This document shows, piece by piece, positions 24,342-32,117 of a stretch of DNA of 64,000 nucleotides (within the stretch, counting starts at the first letter, position 1; the number at the start of each line of letters is the position of its first letter). Origin of the DNA: GCA-003244245 sp050699975. GTDB taxonomy: Bacteria > Actinomycetota > Actinomycetes > Mycobacteriales > Pseudonocardiaceae. The stretch spans positions 77,951-141,950 of the forward strand of contig JBOHGH010000001.1 in the NCBI GenBank assembly GCA_050699975.1, given 5' to 3'. The notes beneath the pieces are model-generated. The model was not told the origin of the DNA. It was given only the letters and a program-made list of their open reading frames with translations, and did not search any database. The position numbers and the translations under genes are program-made.

Positions 24342-25057
24342 CGGCTCACTTCCCTCACCACGCGAGCCTCAGTGACCAGAACGTCCGGGCCCAACTGATC
24401 GGTGAGCAGCACGCGTAGCCGCTGCACCGCGGTGAACATGCGGGACTTCACCGTGCCCAGCGGGACACCGGTCAGGACGGCGATCTCACGCTGAGTGTGC
24501 CCCCCGAAATACGCCAGGGCCAGTACCTGCCGCTGCTCGACGGGTAAGCGATGTAACGCTGCGCGCACTTGACCGGCCGCGACTCGGGCCAGCGCCGCCT
24601 GGTCGGCGCCGGGTACCGGTGTCGGCGACCAGTCCTCGCCCGCCTCGGGCGCCGCCACCGTGCGACGGCGGATGGTGCTCTCCCTTCGCACCGCGTCCAC
24701 GGCCTTGTGGTGGATCAATGTGAGCAGCCAAGTGGCGAACCCACCCCGTGATGGGTCGTAGCGGGTCGGATCCCGCCACAGCGTCAGGAACACCTCCTGC
24801 ACCACATCCTCGGCCAGCCCCTCATCCGCACAGATCCGACGGGCCAGCGAGTAGCAGGGCCGACCGAAACGCTGATAAAGCTGAGACAGTGCCGCCCCGT
24901 CGGCATTGCTGAGCCTGCGCACAAGTTCAGCGTCAGAAGGTCCCTCGGCTGCGCTGTGAGCCGGTGGTGGTGGTGGTGAGGGCTCCGCAGCAGCCTGCTC
25001 CCGGTCAGGCCGGGGAGCGCTCGATCGAGCCTCATCGGCCACCAGGGAGATCCTCAC
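24338..25057 (-). CDS. sigK: ECF sigma factor, SigK-like
   Basis: 239 residues. The N-terminal 40 are Pro/Ala-rich. Region 2 is YSLARRICADEGLAEDVVQE followed by VFLTLWRDPTRYDPSRGGF. Region 4 is ALHRLPVEQRQVLALAYFGG and TQREIAVLTGVPLGTVKSRM. GTG 25057 is listed, but GTG 25042 has GTGAGG 8 nt upstream and may be the true start. It is coupled to the downstream RskA-like gene (ATGA), which fits the SigK-RskA pair. It is divergent from the SsgA-like gene. Confidence 0.9.
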   Translation of the reverse strand: MRISLVADEARSSAPRPDREQAAAEPSPPPPPAHSAAEGPSDAELVRRLSNADGAALSQLYQRFGRPCYSLARRICADEGLAEDVVQEVFLTLWRDPTRYDPSRGGFATWLLTLIHHKAVDAVRRESTIRRRTVAAPEAGEDWSPTPVPGADQAALARVAAGQVRAALHRLPVEQRQVLALAYFGGHTQREIAVLTGVPLGTVKSRMFTAVQRLRVLLTDQLGPDVLVTEARVVREVSR

Positions 25058-25287
25058 GTCGTACCTACGCCAGCCACCACCTACCGGTTCAGGTTAGTTG
25101 CCTCGCAGTATCCCCGCCGACGCGGTCGGCAGGCACGATGAGCGACGACAGCACCGCTGCGGATGAGAGTCCCTGCCCCGTCCGAGTGGTCTGTCTTAGG
25201 CATCCGGGCGTAGCTCAGGCCTCCCCGCGTCACAGCAGCGAGAGTCAGTCGTTTCAGGGCCCGAAGGCACAGAAAGGGGCGACTACG

Positions 25288-25713
25288 ATGCGCAACGACC
25301 ATGTGACCCTCCGTTCATCGGCGGTATTTGATCTGCTTGCGCCGCGCACTCCCGCGGTCCCTGTTCAGGTGGAGCTCCGTTACGACACCCGCGACCCGTA
25401 CGCAATCATCGCGGCCTTCCGCACCGGGCGGGCCGGCTGGGTCGAGTGGGTGTTCTCCCGTGATCTGCTCGCAGACGGTTTGCTCGCCCACGCCGGGGAC
25501 GGCGATGTGCGCATCCGGCCGGGCTCAGGCGACCCCGAGATCGTCGTGGTGGAGCTCAACTCCCCGTCCGGCCACGCCGTCTTCGAGGCCAGCGCCCAGC
25601 GGCTCGCCGAGTTTCTGGACGCCAGCTACGACATCGTCCTACCCGGGAACGAGACCCTGTGGATGAACGTCGACGATGCACTCGACCAGATGATCGCCAA
25701 CGACCTGCCGTGA
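25288..25713 (+). CDS. SsgA-like (SALP) sporulation/cell-division regulator
   Basis: 141 residues. SALP features: VPVQVELRYDTRDPYAIIAA, then WVEWVFSRDLLADGL, DVRIRPGSGD and VELNSPSGHAVFEA. SALPs (e.g. SsgB) steer FtsZ and cell-wall synthesis in sporulating actinomycetes. ATG 25288 has AAAGGGG about 9 nt upstream; the frame is open further upstream but overlaps the divergent sigK gene. Which SALP type it is cannot be told by eye. Confidence 0.9.
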   Translation: MRNDHVTLRSSAVFDLLAPRTPAVPVQVELRYDTRDPYAIIAAFRTGRAGWVEWVFSRDLLADGLLAHAGDGDVRIRPGSGDPEIVVVELNSPSGHAVFEASAQRLAEFLDASYDIVLPGNETLWMNVDDALDQMIANDLP

Positions 25714-25720
25714 GCCCGGT

Positions 25721-25750
25721 TTGATCCTTGCTTCCCGGGTCGGCTACAGT
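25721..25750 (+). promoter_or_regulatory. Promoter of the tRNA-Gly-Cys-Val cluster
   Basis: TTGATC (25721-25726) and TACAGT (25745-25750) with an 18-nt spacer resemble a housekeeping sigma promoter. The predicted start is near 25757, about 43 nt before tRNA-Gly. It also lies just after the SsgA-like stop. Confidence 0.5.
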
Positions 25751-25799
25751 TCTGGGCACACCAGGGCGGGGGAGCCGGGGCAAGTCCCGTCGGGAGCAT

Positions 25800-25872
25800 G
25801 CGGACGTAGCGCAGCTGGTAGCGCATCACCTTGCCAAGGTGAGGGTCGCGGGTTCGAATCCCGTCGTCCGCT
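25800..25872 (+). tRNA. tRNA-Gly (anticodon GCC)
   Basis: 73 nt without encoded CCA. Acceptor GCGGACG/CGTCCGC with discriminator T. Anticodon stem TCACC/GGTGA and loop TTGCCAA give GCC. T-arm GCGGG-TTCGAAT-CCCGT. First gene of a three-tRNA run. Confidence 0.96.
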
Positions 25873-25962
25873 CTGCGCGGCCCTCCATGCCGGGCCGCTC
25901 GGGGTCTTTCCGGAGTGTCGACCTCAGACCGTTGCTGTGGAACCCTCTCCGGTACGAGGCGC

Positions 25963-26034
25963 GGCGGAGTGGCCGAGTGGCTTAGGCAAGGGCCTGCAAA
26001 GCCCTGTACGCGGGTTCGATTCCCGCCTCCGCCT
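25963..26034 (+). tRNA. tRNA-Cys (anticodon GCA)
   Basis: 72 nt without encoded CCA. Acceptor GGCGGAG/CTCCGCC with discriminator T, as usual for cysteine tRNA. Anticodon stem AGGGC/GCCCT with loop CTGCAAA gives GCA. T-arm GCGGG-TTCGATT-CCCGC. tRNA-Val begins only two bases after its last base. Confidence 0.96.
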
Positions 26035-26035
26035 C

Positions 26036-26110
26036 GGGCGATTAGCTCAGTGGGAGAGCGCTACCTTGACACGGTAGAGGTCACTGGTTCAATCCCAGTA
26101 TCGCCCACCA
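26036..26110 (+). tRNA. tRNA-Val (anticodon GAC)
   Basis: 75 nt with encoded CCA (26108-26110). Acceptor GGGCGAT/ATCGCCC. Anticodon stem CTACC/GGTAG with loop TTGACAC gives GAC. T-loop TTCAATC. Outside the anticodon arm it is nearly identical to the opposite-strand tRNA-Val(CAC) at 23.0 kb, including the AGCAC flank after CCA. Confidence 0.96.
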
Positions 26111-26156
26111 GCACAAACAGGCCAAGCTACACAAACCGGGCCCGAAGGTCACGCTG

Positions 26157-26185
26157 TTGTTTGATCGTGACCGTTCAACTACAAT
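26157..26185 (+). promoter_or_regulatory. Strong sigma70-like promoter for a leaderless transcript
   Basis: TTGTTT (26157-26162), a 17-nt spacer, then TACAAT (26180-26185). The predicted transcription start, 7-9 nt beyond the -10, falls on or next to GTG 26194, so the coiled-coil gene is likely leaderless. No Shine-Dalgarno is present, which agrees. Confidence 0.6.
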
Positions 26186-26193
26186 CGGTGCCC

Positions 26194-27144
26194 GTGCGTG
26201 GACACCGGGATGACGACGGCTTGGTCCCCCTGCACCAGCCGTTCGACACAACACTACGCGGATTCCACCGGCGGCAGGTCCTCGAGCATCTTGAATCGCT
26301 CGATGGCCGTATCGCGATGGTCGCTGCCGACCGGGATGCGGCGTTGGCGCAAGTCGCCGATCTCAGCAAAGTGCTGAATCATCTCTGTTCAGAAAGCGAG
26401 TTGCTCGAGTATCTGCGCCGGGAGGCAGAGAAGGCGAATTCGCAGGTCGAGCGCATGCTGAAGTCACCAATGGCCGAAGCCAGCGCCCGGATCGAGCGCG
26501 TCATGCGACTGGCTGCGGAAGAGGCGGCCGAGCTCAAGGCCAGAGCCGAGGGAGAGATCGCCGCGGAAAGGGCCCGCGCCGACCAGGATATCGCCGAGCT
26601 GAGGGCCTGCGCCGACCAAGAAATCACGAGGCTGCGAGCGTGTGCCAGCAGCGAGACCGAGTTGCTGTTCGAGCACACGAAACGGCACTGCGAACGACTT
26701 GAGGCGGATTCCGCCCGGCGGCTGGAGGTCACCGAGCAGGATGCGGCGCGGGCGATCGCGGAACGTGATTCTGAGGTAAGCACACGGATCCAGGGCAACG
26801 AGAGGCGCAGCATCGCGCGCTTGCACCTCATGCTGCAGGCGGTGGGCGAGCAGCTAGCTACCCGGGTCTCCGCGGTCGAGCAGGACGAGGCTGCGCTGCG
26901 CGAGCTGCGAGCCCAGGTCGCCACGGAGGTGACCGCGCTGGAGACATTACGTACCGAGGTCACCACAGCGCTGGCCACCACGCACCAACTCTTGACAGAC
27001 GCGATCGGGCAGGTCGGCCAGATCACGGTCGAGCATCCCGACGTTTCCGTGCAGTTGCCCACCCAGCGCAGTGCCGCGGGCGGGACGGTCTACCTGCTGA
27101 ATACCAGTGCCGAGGAACGGCGGGCTCCGCGCGCTCCCAGCTGA
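26194..27144 (+). CDS. DivIVA/Wag31-like coiled-coil protein
   Basis: 316 residues from GTG 26194 (GTG 26188 is also possible). The N-terminus has LHQPFDTTLRGFHRRQVLEH, a DivIVA-type membrane-targeting motif ('F...LRGY...QV..'). Residues about 40-270 are heptad-rich coiled coil with an internal near-repeat (ARADQDIAELRACADQEITR, then LRACAS). The tail VQLPTQRSAAGGTVYLLNT may be flexible. DivIVA proteins recruit envelope growth or chromosome factors to poles; this one is a paralogue, probably scaffolding. It lies 80 bp after the tRNA cluster with its own promoter. Confidence 0.8.
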   Translation: MRGHRDDDGLVPLHQPFDTTLRGFHRRQVLEHLESLDGRIAMVAADRDAALAQVADLSKVLNHLCSESELLEYLRREAEKANSQVERMLKSPMAEASARIERVMRLAAEEAAELKARAEGEIAAERARADQDIAELRACADQEITRLRACASSETELLFEHTKRHCERLEADSARRLEVTEQDAARAIAERDSEVSTRIQGNERRSIARLHLMLQAVGEQLATRVSAVEQDEAALRELRAQVATEVTALETLRTEVTTALATTHQLLTDAIGQVGQITVEHPDVSVQLPTQRSAAGGTVYLLNTSAEERRAPRAPS

Positions 27145-27238
27145 GTCCCTTGGCCTCCGGCACCGTGACGCCGTTGCGCAACGATCCGTCGTTCTGTGCC
27201 ACGAACACGCAACGATTCACGTCAAGCCGCAACACCAC
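27140..27238 (-). pseudogene. Relic of an AsnC/Lrp-family regulator N-terminus
   Basis: From GTG 27238 the frame reads RLDVNRCVFVAQNDGSLRNG then VTVPEAKGLS, aligning to the AsnC helix-turn-helix start 'LD..DR.IL..L..DGRLSN.ELAE.VGLS' with one inserted residue and several replacements. After 'GLSWE' similarity ends and the frame runs antisense into the coiled-coil gene. In other actinomycetes an AsnC regulator is commonly divergent from rocD, exactly this position (rocD starts 41 nt away). Judged a decayed regulator. Confidence 0.4.
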
Positions 27239-27279
27239 GCGGCTGATCCGACACGTTCCAGCCGAATAGCCTCACGACC

Positions 27280-28503
27280 ATGACCGTCCTCGACACATCA
27301 GGTCTGACCGCGTCCGGGTTCATCGCTGCCGACGAGCAGTGGAGCGCGCACAACTACCACCCATTGCCGGTGGTGATCACCTCCGGTGAGGGCGCCTGGG
27401 TCACCGACGTTACCGGCCGCCGTTACCTCGATTTCCTCGCCGGCTACTCGGCGTTGAACTTCGGGCACCGGCATCCCGCCCTGGTGACCGCCGCGGTGCA
27501 CCAGCTGGAGCGGCTGACGCTGACCTCGCGCGCGTTTCACCACGACCTGCTCGGCGCGTTCTGCCGGGAACTCGCCGAACTGACCGGAACCGAGATGGTG
27601 CTCCCGATGAACTCCGGTGCCGAAGCGGTCGAGTCCGCGATCAAGGTGGCCCGGCTGTGGGCCCACCGGGTCAAGGGTGTCCCGGACGGCAGCGCGGAGA
27701 TCGTGGTGGCGGGCGGCAACTTCCACGGCCGCACCACCACGATCGTGTCGTTTTCCACCGACGAGGTCGCTCGCGCTGGATTCGGCCCGTTCACCCCAGG
27801 CTTCGTGGTGGTGCCCTATGGGGATCTCGACGCGCTCCGCGGCGCGATCACGACCCGGACGGCAGCGGTACTCGTTGAACCGGTGCAGGGCGAGGCGGGC
27901 GTTCTGGTGCCACCGCCCGGTTACCTGGCCGGAGTCCGCGCGGCCTGCGACGACGCGGGCGCGCTGCTGATCGCCGACGAGATCCAGTCCGGGTTGGCCC
28001 GCACCGGCGAACTGCTGGCGCTGGACCATGAAGGGATCCGGGCCGACCTGTACACCCTGGGCAAGGCGCTGGGCGGCGGGATCCTGCCCGTCTCAGCGGT
28101 GGTCGGACGGCGCGCGGTGCTGGGCGTGCTGCGGCCCGGGGAGCACGGGTCGACCTTCGGGGGCAATCCGCTGGCCTGCGCGGTCGGCCTCGCGGTGGTC
28201 GCGCTGCTGGCCACCGGCGAGTTCCAGGCTCGCTCACGGGAGCTGGGTACCCACCTGCACGCCCGGCTGGCCAAGCTGATCGGGCACGGGGTTGCGCAGG
28301 TCACCGGCCGGGGCCTGTGGGCCGGAGTGCACATCGCTGCGGGCGGGCCGACCGGACGGGAGGTAGTGGAGGCGCTGATGGTCCGCGGCGTGTTGTGCAA
28401 GGAGACCCACGCCACAACAGTGCGCATCGCACCACCACTAGTGATCACCCAAGACGAGCTCGACCTCGCCCTAGATGCCATCACCGACGTCCTCGCCCAC
28501 TGA
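27280..28503 (+). CDS. rocD: Ornithine aminotransferase
   Basis: 407-residue class III PLP aminotransferase converting ornithine and 2-oxoglutarate to glutamate semialdehyde and glutamate. Motifs: AHNYHPLPVVITSGEGAWVT, DFLAGYSALNFGHRHP, LPMNSGAEAVESAIK, GNFHGRTTTIVSFS, VEPVQGEAGV, the PLP-binding IADEIQSGLARTG, and Schiff-base lysine in TLGKALGGGILPVSA. ATG 27280 gives the usual N-terminus. It has no neighbouring arginase or dimethylargininase, and the divergent regulator appears lost. Confidence 0.95.
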   Translation: MTVLDTSGLTASGFIAADEQWSAHNYHPLPVVITSGEGAWVTDVTGRRYLDFLAGYSALNFGHRHPALVTAAVHQLERLTLTSRAFHHDLLGAFCRELAELTGTEMVLPMNSGAEAVESAIKVARLWAHRVKGVPDGSAEIVVAGGNFHGRTTTIVSFSTDEVARAGFGPFTPGFVVVPYGDLDALRGAITTRTAAVLVEPVQGEAGVLVPPPGYLAGVRAACDDAGALLIADEIQSGLARTGELLALDHEGIRADLYTLGKALGGGILPVSAVVGRRAVLGVLRPGEHGSTFGGNPLACAVGLAVVALLATGEFQARSRELGTHLHARLAKLIGHGVAQVTGRGLWAGVHIAAGGPTGREVVEALMVRGVLCKETHATTVRIAPPLVITQDELDLALDAITDVLAH

Positions 28504-28659
28504 CCTCACCTTCCCCGGCGCCATTCGAAGCCGAATTGCGGCCACCAGGGCATCCGCAACCGCCGTTCGGAGCCGACTCGCGGTCAGCCCTCTCACCGCA
28601 GGCTCACTGCGGCACTGCCAGCATCGCCACACCGCCAGACCTGGATGCGAGGAGAGTCC

Positions 28660-30231
28660 GTGCCCGTGCGCCCGCGCCGGATCCCGCGGTGTCTGGGGGT
28701 GCTGTCGGTATTGCTGGCGGTGCTCGTGGGCGGGTGCACAGCAGGCCCCTCGGACCGACCTGCGGTGGCGGTGCGGGACGACAACCTGCAACCGCAACGC
28801 CCCGCGCAGCAGGTTCCCCCCAGCAGCACGCCGCTGCCACCCACCGGCGAGTACTACCGTGGTTCGCTTCCGTGGCAAGACTGCACCAGCGGGATCGCCG
28901 CCGCGTTGGGCATGCCCAGCCCCCGACGGGTGGAGTGCAGCGAGCTTCGGGTCGACGCCACGGTGGCGAGGCCGGCGTTCGGGAATTCTCTCAAGCTGGA
29001 CCTCACCCGGGTTGGCGATGGCCCGGCCCCACTCGTGATCCTCGGTGAGGCGTCCGAGGAGCCCGGTACAGTCCGGGCCGCCCGGCTGGCCCAGCAACTG
29101 CCGCCCGCCCTCCTGGACCGTTTCACCCTGATCGGGCTGGCTCGCCGCGGCACCGGGCCGAGCGAACCACTGGACTGCATACCGAGGACCACCCGGAGCC
29201 AAATCGTCGGCATCGACCCCGACGTCAGCGAGCCCGCACAGCTGGATTCACTGCTCGACACGACCCGCGCCGCCATCCAGACGTGCGTGCAGGTGCTCGG
29301 CGAGGTGCTCACGGCGATCAACTCCACGGGCACTGCCGACGACCTTGAGCAGCTTCGGGTCACCCTGAACGCGCCGGTACTCAACGTGATCGCGCACGGC
29401 GAAGCGTCCCGGGCGGTCGCTGAATTCCTGCGCCGTTATCCCACCTCAGTCGGGCGGGTGGTGCTCGACGGTGCCGTTGATCCCACACTCGACGGCGTGA
29501 CCGCCGCCGAGGCCACCCTGGCAGCCGCGGACGCCGGGTACACCGCGTTCGCCACTGACTGCGTGGACCGAGGCTGCCCGCTGGGACCCGACCCTCGCAC
29601 CGCCCTGCTGGACCTGGCCCAGGCGCTGCGTCAGGCCCCGCTACAAGTCGAGTGGCAGCAGATCACTGCGGGCACCGCCTACCATGCGGTGCTCGAGACG
29701 ATCGGTGACCCGCAACGCTGGACGCAGCTGTCCAACGCACTGGCGGCCGCCCGCGACGGCGACGGGACACAGCTAGCCACGCTCGTGGAGCCGGTGCTGA
29801 CCGGGAGCCGCGGGCTGCCGGCGCGCTTCGACCCGGCCCTGGCAACCCACTGCAACGACACCCCGGCCCGGGTGCCACCCGAGCGCGTCCAGCAACTGGT
29901 GGCGCAGTGGCGGCAGCGTTCCGCGCTGTTCGGACCCCTGTTCGCGCAACGTCTGGTGCTGTGCAGCGCGTGGCCGGTGCCCTCGCCACCACCGATCGGG
30001 CCGGGTGACCGGGCGCTGCCGCCGGTGCTCGTCGTGGCCACCGCCGGGGACCCGGTGACCCCGGCGGAAGGGGCCAGGCGCACCGCGGAGTCGCTGCCGT
30101 CGGGCACACTGGTGATCTGGCAGGGACAGGCGCATGGCGCGCTGCCTGCTAGCCCCTGCATGGTCGACCTGGTCACCCGCTTCCTGATGGATGCCTCGAT
30201 ACCCAGGCAGGGCACCCTTTGCCCGCCGTAG
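28660..30231 (+). CDS. Secreted lipoprotein of the TAP-like alpha/beta-hydrolase family
   Basis: 523 residues from GTG 28660, with GAGGAG 6 nt upstream. Lipoprotein signal: PRRIPRCLGVLSVLLAVLVG then GCTAGPSD. The body has the layout of tripeptidyl-aminopeptidase/S33 proteins: oxyanion-side LIGLARRGTGPSEPLDC, the lid region, VLDGAVDPTLDGVT, the C-terminal TAP domain with an Asp (VVATAGDPVTPAEGA) and a His (WQGQAHGAL). The nucleophile elbow is odd: where GxSxG is expected the sequence is VIAHGEASRAVAEF, with Gly where Ser should align. It may be inactive or a divergent binding protein. It ends 4 nt before the convergent LigD gene. Confidence 0.8.
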   Translation: MPVRPRRIPRCLGVLSVLLAVLVGGCTAGPSDRPAVAVRDDNLQPQRPAQQVPPSSTPLPPTGEYYRGSLPWQDCTSGIAAALGMPSPRRVECSELRVDATVARPAFGNSLKLDLTRVGDGPAPLVILGEASEEPGTVRAARLAQQLPPALLDRFTLIGLARRGTGPSEPLDCIPRTTRSQIVGIDPDVSEPAQLDSLLDTTRAAIQTCVQVLGEVLTAINSTGTADDLEQLRVTLNAPVLNVIAHGEASRAVAEFLRRYPTSVGRVVLDGAVDPTLDGVTAAEATLAAADAGYTAFATDCVDRGCPLGPDPRTALLDLAQALRQAPLQVEWQQITAGTAYHAVLETIGDPQRWTQLSNALAAARDGDGTQLATLVEPVLTGSRGLPARFDPALATHCNDTPARVPPERVQQLVAQWRQRSALFGPLFAQRLVLCSAWPVPSPPPIGPGDRALPPVLVVATAGDPVTPAEGARRTAESLPSGTLVIWQGQAHGALPASPCMVDLVTRFLMDASIPRQGTLCPP

Positions 30232-30235
30232 CCGG

Positions 30236-31282
30236 CTAGTTTTCGCTGCTAGGCCGCTTGGCGCGGCTGGGCTGCACCCGCAGCGGCTCGCCGGGCATCT
30301 TCGGGTACTCCGGCGGGTAGGGCAGATCGCCCAGGTCGTGGTCTCGCTCGTCGCGCACCGCCCACTCCAACACCGTCTCGAGGCCGAAGGACTCGCCGTC
30401 CATCCCGGCGTGCGGGTCTCCCCGCTCGGCGAGCAGCGCGGGCACCGTGAGCAGGTCGAAATCGTCGGGGTGCAGGTCCGGCAGGTCGTCCCAGGATGCC
30501 GGCATCGACACCGTGGCGCGCGGGGTACCGCGCACCGACCACGCCGAGGCGATCGTGCGGTCCCGGGCGGCCTGATTGAAGTCCAGGAACACTCGCTGGC
30601 CGCGCTCCTCCTTCCACCAGGACACGGTGGCCCGTTGCGGGGTCCGCCGAGCCACCTCCCGAGCCAGCGCGATCACCGCTCGGCGGACCTGCACGAACGT
30701 CCACTGCGGGCGGATCCGGACCGCGACGTGAATCCCGCGACCCCCCGAGGTCTTGGGGTAACCGACCAGCCCCGCCTCAGCCAGCACCTCGCGCAGTACA
30801 CCGGCCACCGCGACGGCGTCGGCGAAGCCGGTCCCCGGCTGCGGGTCGAGGTCCACCCGCAGCTCGTCGGGATGATCCACCTGGGGACGCCGTACCGGCC
30901 ACGGATGGAAGTCGAAGGTGCCCAGGTTCGCCGCCCAGGCCAGCACCGCCGGCTCGGTGGGACACACCTCGCGGGCAGTGCGTCCGGACGGGAAGGTGAT
31001 CTCCACCGAGTCCACCCAGTCCGGCGCCCCCCGCGGTACCCGCTTGGCGTAGAAGGGTTCCCCGGTCACCCCGTCCACGAAGCGCTTCAGCGTGACCGGG
31101 CGCTGCGCGAGCACGCCGAGCAGTGGCCCGGACACCGCGAGGTAGTACTCCACGACCTGCCGTTTGGTGATACCGCGCTGCGGGAAATACACCTTGTCCG
31201 GGTTGGACACTCGCACGGTGCGTTCGGCCTCAGGGCCGGGCACCGTGAGCTCCAGCGCATTACCACCGCCCACGATCGGCAA
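30236..31282 (-). CDS. Stand-alone LigD-type polymerase/primase domain (PolDom)
   Basis: 348 residues of the archaeo-eukaryotic primase-like LigD polymerase family: RVSNPDKVYFPQRGITKRQV, FYAKRVPRGAPDWVD, the metal-binding acidic pair in ELRVDLDPQPGTGF, YPKTSGGRGIHVAV and RVFLDFNQAARDRTIASAWS. These enzymes fill gaps and add (ribo)nucleotides in non-homologous end joining. No ligase or nuclease domain and no Ku gene is adjacent, so it is a solo PolDom. The C-terminal 20 residues are basic. Confidence 0.9.
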   Translation of the reverse strand: MPIVGGGNALELTVPGPEAERTVRVSNPDKVYFPQRGITKRQVVEYYLAVSGPLLGVLAQRPVTLKRFVDGVTGEPFYAKRVPRGAPDWVDSVEITFPSGRTAREVCPTEPAVLAWAANLGTFDFHPWPVRRPQVDHPDELRVDLDPQPGTGFADAVAVAGVLREVLAEAGLVGYPKTSGGRGIHVAVRIRPQWTFVQVRRAVIALAREVARRTPQRATVSWWKEERGQRVFLDFNQAARDRTIASAWSVRGTPRATVSMPASWDDLPDLHPDDFDLLTVPALLAERGDPHAGMDGESFGLETVLEWAVRDERDHDLGDLPYPPEYPKMPGEPLRVQPSRAKRPSSEN

Positions 31283-31325
31283 GCTACCGCACGCCTGCCC
31301 GACGAATGGGGGCTACGGTGGCGCC

Positions 31326-31655
31326 GTGGTGCGCAGCGAACCGCAGCCCGACCGGCCGGGTCAACAGCCGGACGCCGCGGAGCGACGCCGGCTGCACGAC
31401 GAGCTGATCGGGCTGGACCGCGACGATCCCGAGGTGCAGGCATTCGCCGAGCACCTCGACCGCACCCACCGGCAGCGTCCCGGGTTCACCGTCGAGGGTG
31501 AGCTGGCCGGCGTCACCGACTTCGCCGAGTCGGCCAACCGCGCCCAGGGCCCGCGGTGGGTAGCAGCCGTCCTGGTGGTGGCGCTGATCCTGCTCGGCTC
31601 AGCCATATGGCTGTGGGAGGAAGCGTCGGTCATCGTCGGCGGACTGCTGGACTGA
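31326..31655 (+). CDS. Small protein with C-terminal membrane helix
   Basis: 109 residues. The N-terminal half is soluble and acidic (ERRRLHDELIGLDRDDPEVQ, AFAEHLDRTHRQRPGF). One helix at the end (WVAAVLVVALILLGSAIWLW) would anchor it with the N-terminus inside. GTG 31326 or 31329 can start it. It is divergent from the LigD-like gene by 43 bp and precedes msrB by 24 bp. Unknown function. Confidence 0.65.
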   Translation: MVRSEPQPDRPGQQPDAAERRRLHDELIGLDRDDPEVQAFAEHLDRTHRQRPGFTVEGELAGVTDFAESANRAQGPRWVAAVLVVALILLGSAIWLWEEASVIVGGLLD

Positions 31656-31679
31656 TATCCCCCGGGTAGCGTGTTGGCT

Positions 31680-32117
31680 ATGGATCCGGTCAAGGGGGTG
31701 GCCCCCAAGGTCGTCAAGTCCGACGCGCAGTGGCGCGAGCAGCTCACCCCGCAGGAGTACGCCGTGCTGCGCAAAGCAGGCACCGAACGGCCGGGGACTG
31801 GCGAGTACGAGCACACTAAGACCCAGGGGGTTTACGAGTGCCGGGCGTGCGGAGCGGAGCTGTTCCGCAGCGATCACAAGTTCGAATCGCACTGCGGGTG
31901 GCCGTCGTTCTTCACCCCGCTGGCTGGTGACGCGGTGTTGCTTCGTGAGGACCGCAGCATGTTCGCCAAGCGGGTCGAGGTGCTCTGCGCCACCTGCCAC
32001 AGCCATCTGGGCCACGTCTTCGAGGGCGAGGGCTACGGCACTCCCACCGATCAGCGCTACTGCATCAACTCGATCTCGCTGCGGCTGGTCCCCGACGAGG
32101 CCCAGCCCACCGGCTAA
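31680..32117 (+). CDS. msrB: Peptide-methionine (R)-S-oxide reductase MsrB
   Basis: 145 residues. Two zinc-binding CxxC pairs (YECRACGAEL and LCATCHSHLGH), substrate-site FESHCGWPSFF, GHVFEGEGYGTPTDQRYC, and the catalytic cysteine in QRYCINSISLRL. It repairs methionine-R-sulfoxide in proteins. ATG 31680 is preferred to GTG 31671. Its last 4 bases overlap the convergent hemQ stop. msrB next to hem genes is conserved in actinobacteria. Confidence 0.95.
   Translation: MDPVKGVAPKVVKSDAQWREQLTPQEYAVLRKAGTERPGTGEYEHTKTQGVYECRACGAELFRSDHKFESHCGWPSFFTPLAGDAVLLREDRSMFAKRVEVLCATCHSHLGHVFEGEGYGTPTDQRYCINSISLRLVPDEAQPTG

Noticed and set aside
25915..26193. In-frame extension of the coiled-coil gene through tRNA-Cys and tRNA-Val
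   Set aside because: It would translate two tRNA genes; a strong promoter at 26157-26185 places the start downstream.
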